Shown here: piece after piece, positions 56,701-61,235 of the stretch
Position numbering within the stretch: position 1 is the first letter of the stretch
Layout of the letters: every line of letters begins with the position of its first letter
From: Flavobacteriaceae bacterium MAR_2010_72
GTDB lineage: Bacteria; Bacteroidota; Bacteroidia; Flavobacteriales; Flavobacteriaceae
Assembly (NCBI GenBank): GCA_003550275.1
Contig: QXCW01000002.1
Span: forward strand, 1,240,001 to 1,304,000
DNA: 64,000 nt
Direction: 5' to 3'
Notes under the pieces: model-generated
Told to the model about the DNA's origin: nothing
Databases searched by the model: none
The model's input: only the letters and a program-made list of their open reading frames with translations
Translations under genes and position numbers: made by a program

Positions 56701-58298
56701 GTATATGTTACGGTTGTTGTTCCTACAGGGAATGTAGCTCCCGGGCTATGCGTGCTGGTAAAACTAGTTACAGCACAATTATCGGCAGCTGTGGGTGTTG
56801 TCCAAGTTACCACGGCATTACATCCAGAGGCATCTGTACCTTGGGAGATATTTGATGGGCATCCTGAAATTACAGGCGCATCATCATCAGTAATGGTCAC
56901 GTCAAAAGAACACTGCACGGAGTTTCCGGCAGCATCTTGGGCGGTATATGTTACGGTTGTTGTTCCTACAGGGAATGTAGCTCCCGGGCTATGCGTGCTG
57001 GTAAAACTAGTTACAGCACAATTATCGGCAGCTGTGGGTGCTGTCCAAGTTACCACGGCATTACATCCAGAGGCATCTGTACCTTGGGAGATATTTGATG
57101 GGCATCCTGAGATGGTTGGGTTTTGAGTATCGTTAACGGTGACCGTAAAGCTACATTGTGCGGTGTTACCTGCAGTATCTTGGGCTCTAAAAGTTACGGT
57201 TGTTGTTCCAACAGGGAATGCGCTACCTGAAACTGGCCCTGCAATTTGAGTTACGGTTACAGCACCACAATCGTCTGCACCTGATGGTGTAGAAAAATTA
57301 GCTACTGCTGTACAAAGACCTGCATCTGTATTGATATTGATATTCGCCGGACAGGTAATGGTTGGAGGCGTAGTGTCAGTTACATTAAAAGTTCTAGACT
57401 CCACATTGGTAAAAGTACCATTAGTAACCTCTAAATAGGCCGTATAGGTTCCAGTAGTTGTAGCATTAAATGAAGTGGATGTTGTAGCTGAAGTGTTTGC
57501 CAGTGAACCAGATCCAATCCCAGTGGTGGTACCACTTGGATTTGTAAAAGTCCAGGTATAATTTACAGGACCTGCAAAGGTGCCATCATATTTACCAGTT
57601 AGGTTTATGGTTGTACATCCTGAAACAGCAACGGGTCCAGATACTGGAATCGTAATATTGGCATTCACGTTTCCACCAGCGGTCGATACTTCACCAAAGG
57701 TGTAAACACCACCCGGTGATCCAACGCAAGCTGCGTATTTTCGTGTACCAATATAAATTTCGTTATTGTTGTTGCAAGTCGTGGCGGTAAGTGATCCTCC
57801 GGAATCAATTGTGATGACTGCTCCCGAAGGTAAATCAAGTCTCGTTTTTACTAAAGCAAAATTCACATTTCCACCACTAATATTAAGTGTTTGGGTATTT
57901 AAGGTGATTAAATTAGCAGGATTAGGAGGGCTTAATACTAAATTTCCAACAACGGTAACACTATTTAATGCCTGTGTGGTTAGATTAGTATTAATGGTTA
58001 TGGTATGTACACCTAAAATCTCTACATTAGGAGTTGGAGGTGGAACGTTTTGTCCAGGATAACTCGTGGCTGGTAGCCATACAGTTCCATTATAAGTTTC
58101 CCATGAGCCAATAGCAGTCCAGTTGCCATTTCCGGCAGAACGAAAATCTCCAGCGGTTTGACCAAATAAACTTCCAACCGTTAAGAGACAGAATAAAGCA
58201 AATGATAAAAAGTGATTAGGGGTCTTAAATTTGATTATTCGGGCATAAAAATTTAAAAGGCCATCAACAAAGGTATAGTAGGTGTAATGTTGTTTCAT
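44790..58298 (-). CDS. Giant T9SS-secreted adhesin with 14 near-identical HYR repeats, Ig-like repeats and LamG domain
   Basis: 4502 residues. Long n-region signal peptide ending near SLFGQ (residue ~46). An N-terminal beta region (about 50-300) is followed by one divergent HYR domain, then fourteen HYR domains of exactly 81 residues (about 394-1527), then another divergent HYR. Next come many Ig/PKD-like domains, including about four copies of an ~85-residue unit beginning NAGPDxTIC and ending MVLTI. A LamG/pentraxin-like domain (about 3590-3770, LDFDGIDDNVTF) follows, then a region shared with the neighbouring small protein, and a T9SS type A end (ILKVETSRATVNKKVIIKF). It is presumably a surface adhesin for cell contact, biofilm or gliding, like SprB in kind but not by direct similarity I can show. 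A TAnnTTTG box lies upstream at 58404-58412. Confidence 0.9.
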   Translation of the reverse strand: MKQHYTYYTFVDGLLNFYARIIKFKTPNHFLSFALFCLLTVGSLFGQTAGDFRSAGNGNWTAIGSWETYNGTVWLPATSYPGQNVPPPTPNVEILGVHTITINTNLTTQALNSVTVVGNLVLSPPNPANLITLNTQTLNISGGNVNFALVKTRLDLPSGAVITIDSGGSLTATTCNNNNEIYIGTRKYAACVGSPGGVYTFGEVSTAGGNVNANITIPVSGPVAVSGCTTINLTGKYDGTFAGPVNYTWTFTNPSGTTTGIGSGSLANTSATTSTSFNATTTGTYTAYLEVTNGTFTNVESRTFNVTDTTPPTITCPANININTDAGLCTAVANFSTPSGADDCGAVTVTQIAGPVSGSAFPVGTTTVTFRAQDTAGNTAQCSFTVTVNDTQNPTISGCPSNISQGTDASGCNAVVTWTAPTAADNCAVTSFTSTHSPGATFPVGTTTVTYTAQDAAGNSVQCSFDVTITDDDAPVISGCPSNISQGTDASGCNAVVTWTTPTAADNCAVTSFTSTHSPGATFPVGTTTVTYTAQDAAGNSVQCSFDVTITDDDAPVISGCPSNISQGTDASGCNAVVTWTAPTAADNCAVTSFTSTHNPGATFPVGTTTVTYTAQDAAGNSVQCSFDVTITDDDAPVISGCPSNISQGTDASGCNAVVTWTAPTAADNCAVTSFTSTHSPGATFPVGTTTVTYTAQDAAGNSVQCSFDVTITDDDAPVISGCPSNISQGTDASGCNAVVTWTAPTAADNCAVTSFTSTHNPGATFPVGTTTVTYTAQDAAGNSVQCSFDVTITDDDAPVISGCPSNISQGTDASGCNAVVTWTTPTAADNCAVTSFTSTHNPGATFPVGTTTVTYTAQDAAGNSVQCSFDVTITDDDAPVISGCPSNISQGTDASGCNAVVTWTAPTAADNCAVTSFTSTHNPGATFPVGTTTVTYTAQDAAGNSVQCSFDVTITDDDAPVISGCPSNISQGTDASGCNAVVTWTAPTAADNCAVTSFTSTHNPGATFPVGTTTVTYTAQDAAGNSVQCSFDVTITDDDAPVISGCPSNISQGTDASGCNAVVTWTTPTAADNCAVTSFTSTHSPGATFPVGTTTVTYTAQDAAGNSVQCSFDVTITDDDAPVISGCPSNISQGTDASGCNAVVTWTTPTAADNCAVTSFTSTHNPGATFPVGTTTVTYTAQDAAGNSVQCSFDVTITDDDAPVISGCPSNISQGTDASGCNAVVTWTAPTAADNCAVTSFTSTHNPGATFPVGTTTVTYTAQDAAGNSVQCSFDVTITDDDAPVISGCPSNISQGTDASGCNAVVTWTTPTAADNCAVTSFTSTHNPGATFPVGTTTVTYTAQDAAGNSVQCSFDVTITDDDAPVISGCPSNISQGTDASGCNAVVTWTAPTAADNCAVTSFTSTHNPGATFPVGTTTVTYTAQDAAGNSVQCSFDVTITDDDAPVISGCPSNISQGTDASGCNAVVTWTAPTAADNCAVTSFTSTHSPGATFPVGTTTVTYTAQDAAGNSVQCSFDVTITDDDAPSITCPSNITVTNTPSTCSVVVNYTAPTGTDNCSGANTVQTAGLASGSAFPVGTTTNTFVVTDAAGNTATCSFDVTVIDAAASATVSITASPSTTICQGTSVTFTPTPSNGGTYEWFVNNVSQGVSPTFTSTTLNNADAVRAVMTSNLSACGTTANSNVINMTVNALRNVSFTINGPNTICAGASVTFTPSGITNGGANPTYQWKVNGANTATTQNFTTSSLNNGDVVTLEVTSYVQCASPVPATSSNSITVTVNALPTLSTSNGSVCANSQSSIDLNTLVSTNGTTVTFHMNQADANNDTGAISATVSPTSATTYYVRSEFGTGCYVTDTINITIDPLPTVNAGPDQSICVGNSFNLSTIASGSGTLSYYTTQNDANNGTNAIGATVSPSSTTPYFVRSENAGTGCYATDSVIINVNPILTPSVSISASATSICSGTNVTFTATPTNGGSTPVYTWYVGATAVGNGPTYSSTTLVNGNVVTVQMATSEPCNDNALVTSNAITMTVYTTPAVPGAITGPSGVCPPSYGLVYSVPNDPNIQTYNWTFPAGFTITSGAGTNSVTVDYVNNLNQTNVPIRVTATNLCGTSTYSELLVSTDTFVYVNAGPDQYVCAGTTSVQLAGQIGGVIRRQNQWDWAALTSGGSFSDPDSVTSNYTLPGSVGPGGSVTIRIFSTINNTNNTCSGNVEDFMTIYVLPVPTASIAGATTLCAGQSTNITFTGTQNSTVTYQVNGGPNQTIAIGGSGTATLTTPALSTTTTYSLLSVSHNANPSCSQGVSGNAVVTVNPVATVNAGVDFSICEGSTAAMSGSFGGGASSATWTSSSGGSFSNNSPTAVYTPNATDIANGTVTITYTTNDPSGPCPAVSDSMVLTINQAPTINAGPDFTICEGSTATMAASLGGSATSGTWSSSSGGSFSNNSTTAVYTPNATDIANGAVTLTYTSNDPSGVCSAVNDAMVLTINPAAVVDAGLNQTICSNETATMAATLSGSATSGTWTSSGTGSFSNNLTTAVYTPSANDISNGSVVLTYTTNDPAGICPATNDTMTLTIRDEIIIYTEPENVGICENNATSLSVVAAGDDLSYQWYFNGGSGYVPTGTNSNILNFPSASLTDAGSYYVVISNSAGDCPSVTSQTVTLNVNENISIDVSSQPVSGIRCENDSYTFTVDANGTIDSWQWYKINSPSDIAISGANGTGSTATLNLTNLIPTDAGDYYVVFSGPPIGNCGSVSSLTGNLVVHPLPTVNAGPDQTICSNNSASLNATIGGSASTGTWTSSSGNSGGFSAINSTNSTYTPSATDISNGTVTLTFTTTNATSPCGNVNDSLVLTIDPLPTATISYSSSAYCESDVATYAVNLTQNNGSAGTYSYVVNTGGPTLNINSSTGLITPNGSSIGSYTVVYTIPASAYCGQVTATFNVEIEAEPDATFSYASAQYCENGTDPTPNVNETGGTFSSSPAGLVINSSTGTIDLDTSTIGTYTVYYTFGAITNGCGQVQSSQTITIDPDLANALLDGFAYDQTTPPSPGPISSQILACHEGDGTLTLHIDPSYIPYIQEWQYNNGSGFVTAPSDGDPDNNILTYDFTGLIGVTSYRVVFNTGSTCGNAGYSSVAYVSVIPPDLKPEPVIASPTEFCYGDSSTMTASTNFGAEQLNSEGLFNTGQINTQDPSSWLVDGAVRGLSASGNNLKNNNWSGTNPHPLTVAGIGPINWDSGEPKYAIAGGVLNQNQTNDPYYYEGGVAMTTLTTPIFSLMTLQDAILTFDEAFILAGAQTCTGPSGSPVNYPAGQAIIQISTNGGSTWNNIPDDQVVDNAWRTGAVVTGTSPTPVNSGNLTNFNVNTTTLDLSSYFGNTDMRIRFVLVRNCESVWALDNIELPGAAGGSTIEWTDQFGMFISNDNTIVHTPITPGAQIYTVTTYINGCRSLAPEGSEDVLLTVDLAYAGVDQTVVGCGNAAQLHAYDNTKKSRRNWTELVASGNWTPGLYTLPSGPAFDYDGTGALGEWSITSGPAVVGINWATEDPADYFFPSPTDPRAEFAGPGGQYTLTWTVHGAGGDCSDSVVVNLSSCSTLDFDGIDDNVTFRNDYHLNSGPFSIEIWVKPDPTREDGGPNNFTQTILSKRDGSTLTSGYDLRLQNNQISFNWNNGGTLTHSNTIGTDRWYHVAVTFNGSNTYKMYIDGIELGSTTSGAAPIGNTFECIMGAMDRSAGGGNPTPINYFSGWLDELRIWNRELSVEQIRHMMNQEIIDNAGNVRGEVIPIDIPGPPSALSWTDLNGYYRMNQADGDIAGGYLLANAGTRDGQMRNITTWQLENSPLPYETDNTGNWYNTASDASSPWRWGHTVWDYPNALGIDGTTRIDWNIVRTSHNVDSDLTSASPRDITLLGLVVNPNSQLTITAQGTQDENNTGHGLWVTHYLELDGIIDLVGESQLVQKRYSGTQVNESMLNPTSGGYIERDQQGTSNYHNYNYLSSFVNPINTSANNTPYNVANVLMDGTNSASPVNLQWTSSYDAPLTTPKTISRRWIWAYENYVTNTYANWSYKQETATIAAGLGFTMKGSGYSTYNGTNPLQNYVFRGKPNNADITNPLILGNDALVGNPYSSAIDANAFLTDNGPSGTGSINGALYFWEHYPANQTHILRDYQGGYAVYNFSGGIAAVTPPPTSDGVIIIGGAGTKIPGRYIPVGQGFFVTAADDTYGSGGNGGNVLFQNSQRVFVRETNDNSANGSTFIRSKGGTDKGKPKGKGEKSNSEDDIKRVRLTFKTPEGATRPLLLGFVPNGLATDGVDYGYDALNFETFPNDLNWMINGDRYVIQGVGDFVKTKQYPLGMFLTSNGNIEIELTELENFENPIDVYIYDALLGTYTRFNDVNYQISLDANDYLNRFYIAFQDNSGTLSVEDEEAQNIIVNYLNSTDEIYVKTINSVDVRQIYLINMLGQTVKSWNMTNLPMANNEIRIPVSKISEGNYILKVETSRATVNKKVIIKF
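53719..57120 (-). repeat. 14 tandem 243-bp repeats encoding HYR domains
   Basis: Units begin every 243 bp from 53719 (53719, 53962, 54205 ... 56878). They differ at only three places that I can find: Ala/Thr in TW(A/T)PTAADNC, Ser/Asn in TH(S/N)PG, and one silent base. In protein order the pairs read AS, TS, AN, AS, AN, TN, AN, AN, TS, TN, AN, TN, AN, AS. The outermost edge of unit 1 diverges after 57110. Such uniformity implies recent expansion or ongoing gene conversion. Copy number may be wrong in a short-read assembly. Confidence 0.95.
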
Positions 58299-58789
58299 AT
58301 AGCGTTCTTTTTAAACGTAATCTATTAGTCCTTAATTCAATAGTTTTTAATTTAAGGATTAATTAGGATTACTCGTGCTATTAATTGTTCAATGAGGGGT
58401 AGAACAAACTTACAATGACATTATCCTAAAAAGAAAAATTATCGTTGAAATACGAATTTTTACTTTAATCGAATTTTATCACTTAAATAGTTTAATTTAT
58501 TCTATTACAATGGATTAATAAATCAACACCAATTTTATAATCAGTGAATACAATTTTCGCTAATATAACAACTTGCTTAAAAAAACTTCCACGAAGTGCT
58601 AAAAAAGGGGACAAAATGCATTATAGGCATTAATCCTTACCAAATTTTTTGATTTAAAATTTAACATCCAGACCATTGTAATCTCGTAGGAAAAGTAAAC
58701 AGTGTTCATCAAAAGTAAGGACAATAACTGATGCAATTCCAATTCGTAGAAGAAACCGAAATATAAAAATCCTTGAAATACTCAAAAGC
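58299..58789. other. Intergenic region upstream of the giant adhesin
   Basis: 491 bp, AT-rich, without a gene. It holds the reverse-strand TAAGTTTGT box at 58404-58412, giving a predicted leader of about 100 nt. Within that leader is an inverted repeat TCCTTAA (58329-58335) / TTAAGGA (58352-58358). The rest, 58420-58789, shows nothing I can name. Confidence 0.5.
58404..58412 (-). promoter_or_regulatory. Candidate -7 promoter element of the giant adhesin gene
   Basis: Reverse-strand TAAGTTTGT fits TAnnTTTG plus pyrimidine. No good -33 TTTG is visible at the usual distance. Confidence 0.45.
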
Positions 58790-59611
58790 TTATAAAACGA
58801 TCTTCTTTTTTAACACCGATTTAGTACTGTTATCCTTGAGTTCAAGCACGTAAACCCCATTAGCTAAAGCATCAGCCTCTATAACATAAGTGTCCTGATG
58901 GGTAATACCTTCCATCACTTTTTGTCCTGTTAAGGCGTATAAGGCATAATTGGTGGAATTTGGTAAATTAGATATGGCAATACTCTTGTGTAGGGCTACA
59001 ATTTTGGTGCGGTTCAAGGCTTGATCTTCAATACCCAAGGTTCCAGTGTCACCAGCCAAAATAGCCGTATTAGGCGTTTGTTCATAAGCATAACCTGTTA
59101 TTGCCCAACCCGAATTTGGGTAATCTCCTAATCCTGGAAGGTTATACACCGAAATCCTTGCCCAACCATAGTGTCTTTGGCCACTAATACTAAAATATAA
59201 GCCTAAATACTTGTCCGTTGTAGGATCACACCAATTACCATACTGGCAGTTATTAAAATTCATGGTCTGATAAAAACCATTACTTATAAACCAATCGTTT
59301 TGTGCATTACTGATAACCGCATTAGAATTAAGAACAAGAGGATATATATACGAATTAATACTACTTCCCAGAATAGCTGCATTCGAAAAATTAGGACGCA
59401 CCAATAAATAATTACTGTTTTGATAAAAATTGAACTCGGGCACCGTGTTATTATCAACGTCTAGAGCGTAATTGGCCTGATCAATTTGGCTCGATCCAAG
59501 ATCGGTATAATTTACTTGACCATTGGCATCAACTACACCCGCTATAGCGGCCGTAAGCGCTCCATATTGTGAAAGTCGATTGGTTAAGTTATTCGGAGTA
59601 GTTTTTTTCAT
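58790..59611 (-). CDS. T9SS-sorted secreted protein of unknown function
   Basis: 273 residues from the ATG ending at 59611 (MKKTTPNNLTNRLSQYGALTAAIAGVVDANGQ); the upstream ATG at 59647 is less likely. The N-terminus is a weak secretion signal with an Ala-rich core. The middle part (ALDVDNNTVPEFNFYQ, HYGWARISVYNLPG, ITGYAYEQTPNTAILAGDTG) resembles a family of flavobacterial secreted proteins that carry this GWARI/GYAYE pattern; the function is unknown to me. The C-terminus is a T9SS type A domain (ISNLPNSTNYALYALTGQKV ... VLKKKIVL). Confidence 0.75.
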   Translation of the reverse strand: MKKTTPNNLTNRLSQYGALTAAIAGVVDANGQVNYTDLGSSQIDQANYALDVDNNTVPEFNFYQNSNYLLVRPNFSNAAILGSSINSYIYPLVLNSNAVISNAQNDWFISNGFYQTMNFNNCQYGNWCDPTTDKYLGLYFSISGQRHYGWARISVYNLPGLGDYPNSGWAITGYAYEQTPNTAILAGDTGTLGIEDQALNRTKIVALHKSIAISNLPNSTNYALYALTGQKVMEGITHQDTYVIEADALANGVYVLELKDNSTKSVLKKKIVL

Positions 59612-59935
59612 AGTAGTATAGGTTTCAAAAGTGTTAATTGTCAACAAGCGTGTTTAAACGCTATTTAAATAGCAGCACTAAAATATAGATTTAGTTCCTA
59701 TAATACAAATTGTTCAATCAATACCCCATATTAATCGATAAAAGGAATCCAATCTAAGATTTAATGGAATTAAATCGAATTAGGGCGGGATTGTATCAAG
59801 ATGTAGGGACGACAATCCTTTTCTAACCATGAAATCAGGGATTTTATTCCCATTACAGTACGAATCCCCTATTTTTTTATATTTTTAAGAACACAGTACA
59901 ACGAATCATAAAAACCCAAACAATTAGAAGTAAAC
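59612..59935. other. Divergent intergenic region with palindromes
   Basis: 324 bp between two divergent genes. It contains GTTTAAAC (59652-59659) immediately followed by the perfect 14-bp palindrome GCTATTTAAATAGC (59660-59673), 49 bp from the reverse-strand start: a possible operator. I see no exact TAnnTTTG box for either gene. Confidence 0.45.
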
Positions 59936-60829
59936 ATGTCCAGTGTTAAACAATCCTACCTTATTATAATAATGCTTTTTATTTTTAACGGCATTGTCCT
60001 AGGGCAAGGCTTTAAAGAAGAGCAACTAACCAACGCTGCCTTTGATAACCGCTATGCCAGTTATAACTATGAAGGAAAAGCGATCATCTTCGAATCCAAT
60101 CGTAGCGGACGTTGGCAAATCTACAGTATGGATATTAATGGGAACAACCAATCACGCGTCGTAAGTAGCACGGGCAATGATCGCCGACCAAGCTGGCACC
60201 CTTATAAGAACATGATCATTTTTGAATCTGACCGGAGTGGCATCAATAACTTATATACTTACGATTTTGACACCAAACAGCTAGAAAAAGTCCCTGTTCC
60301 TTTAAATGGCAACAAGTCCTATGCCCAGTTTGCACCAAATGGCAAGGAAATCGTATTTAATTACAAAGTAAGTGACAACAATTTTAATATTCATAAAGTG
60401 GGGCTTAACGGTAAACGTTTGCGAACCTATGTCAATAATGCCTACCAAAACATGTACCCGAGGTTTTCACCCGTGGGAGATGCCATTCTGTATTTTTCCA
60501 GAAAGCACACCAAAAGAGAGGCTGATGAAATTTACGTGCTCAATATCTATGCAAAAAAAGAGAACCGTTTAACGAACTCCCCATTGCATCAAACCTATGC
60601 TTCGTATTCTAATGGTGGTACCCAAATTGCTTATGTGGCGTCTATGGAAAACGCGCCAACAGAGATTTATATGATGACCAAAGAAGGCAAGAGCCAACGC
60701 CGCATCACCTTTAATAGTCATCCCGATACCTTACCTAATTGGTCGCCCCAAGATTTTAATCTGCTTGTCACTCGTACCATTAATGGCCATGATCAGATTA
60801 TTAAGATCCTTTTAAAAGAAGAACTTTAA
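59936..60829 (+). CDS. Secreted TolB-like WD40/PD40 beta-propeller protein
   Basis: 297 residues with a signal peptide (LIIIMLFIFNGIVLGQG). Six or so blades of the TolB/PD40 type follow, each with a variant of the WS/P-F-S-P-D-G pattern: IIFESNRSGRWQIYSMDING, RRPSWHPYKNMIIFESDRSG, YAQFAPNGKEIVFNY, YPRFSPVGDAILYFSRKH, YASYSNGGTQIAYVAS, LPNWSPQDFNLLVTR. It is probably periplasmic and may bind protein or peptidoglycan partners, as TolB does. No tol/pal genes are near. There is no T9SS tail. Confidence 0.85.
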   Translation: MSSVKQSYLIIIMLFIFNGIVLGQGFKEEQLTNAAFDNRYASYNYEGKAIIFESNRSGRWQIYSMDINGNNQSRVVSSTGNDRRPSWHPYKNMIIFESDRSGINNLYTYDFDTKQLEKVPVPLNGNKSYAQFAPNGKEIVFNYKVSDNNFNIHKVGLNGKRLRTYVNNAYQNMYPRFSPVGDAILYFSRKHTKREADEIYVLNIYAKKENRLTNSPLHQTYASYSNGGTQIAYVASMENAPTEIYMMTKEGKSQRRITFNSHPDTLPNWSPQDFNLLVTRTINGHDQIIKILLKEEL

Positions 60830-60858
60830 GCATCATCAAGCCTTTTCATACACTCTTC

Positions 60859-60979
60859 ATAGAGTATCCATAGGGTATCTATAGAGTATCTATAGGGCAG
60901 CTATAGGAAAGGTATAGAGTAGCCTGCTATTGATTGGGCTTATGTTCGGCTTATGTTGGGCGTATCTTGGGCGTATCTA
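60859..60979 (+). repeat. Phased 11-bp tandem repeat tract (11 units)
   Basis: Six units of the type ATAGRGTATCY (60859-60924), one linker of exactly 11 bp (60925-60935), then four units of the type GGGCKTATSTT (60936-60979). The phase of 11 bp is kept throughout, and a possible further degenerate unit ATACACTCTTC sits at 60848-60858. The frame is not part of any recognised gene. Confidence 0.85.
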
Positions 60980-61181
60980 TACTGAAACTTTAGCCTAGTT
61001 GTTCCATATTCTAAACATCGTTAAAGCTTTAAGAACTGCTTATCTTAAATAGAAGAATTCAGAAATAAAGCGCCCTAAATTAATCATCCCACTTGTAGTT
61101 CCGACACCGTCGGAAAATCGACAATTTGCGGACCTAACAAGTCATAGTAGTTCCTAAGAAATGAGCAAAAAAGACTTCAAC

Positions 61182-61210
61182 AAAAAAGCCTAACTCGTGT
61201 TAGGCTTTTT
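61182..61210 (-). terminator. Intrinsic terminator of the TSP3-repeat protein gene
   Basis: AAAAAGCCTAAC, a TCGT loop region, GTTAGGCTTTTT: a strong stem with T runs on both strands, 26 bp past the reverse-strand stop codon at 61236. It can serve the forward side as well. Confidence 0.85.
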
Positions 61211-61235
61211 ATTGTACCAACTTCGGTATTTTATC

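Larger units (their letters stand above)
60830..61235. other. Intergenic region with 11-bp repeats and hairpins
   Basis: 406 bp. From 60859 to 60979 there is a phased 11-bp repeat tract. A 7-bp hairpin TTCCGAC/GTCGGAA lies at 61099-61115 without a T run, and a terminator at 61182-61210. No gene is seen. Confidence 0.7.

Noticed and set aside
53719-57120. Regular repeat tract as a possible CRISPR array
   Set aside because: Units are 243 bp, in frame, nearly identical throughout with no variable spacers, and no cas genes are near.
53680-57126. A 1148-codon open frame on the forward strand opposite the HYR repeats
   Set aside because: It exists because a single 243-bp unit happens to have no stop in that frame and is repeated 14 times; the reverse-strand adhesin frame is the real one, with signal peptide and T9SS tail.
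61099-61115. TTCCGAC/GTCGGAA hairpin as a terminator
   Set aside because: Seven-base stem without a following T run; a clear terminator lies 70 bp further on.
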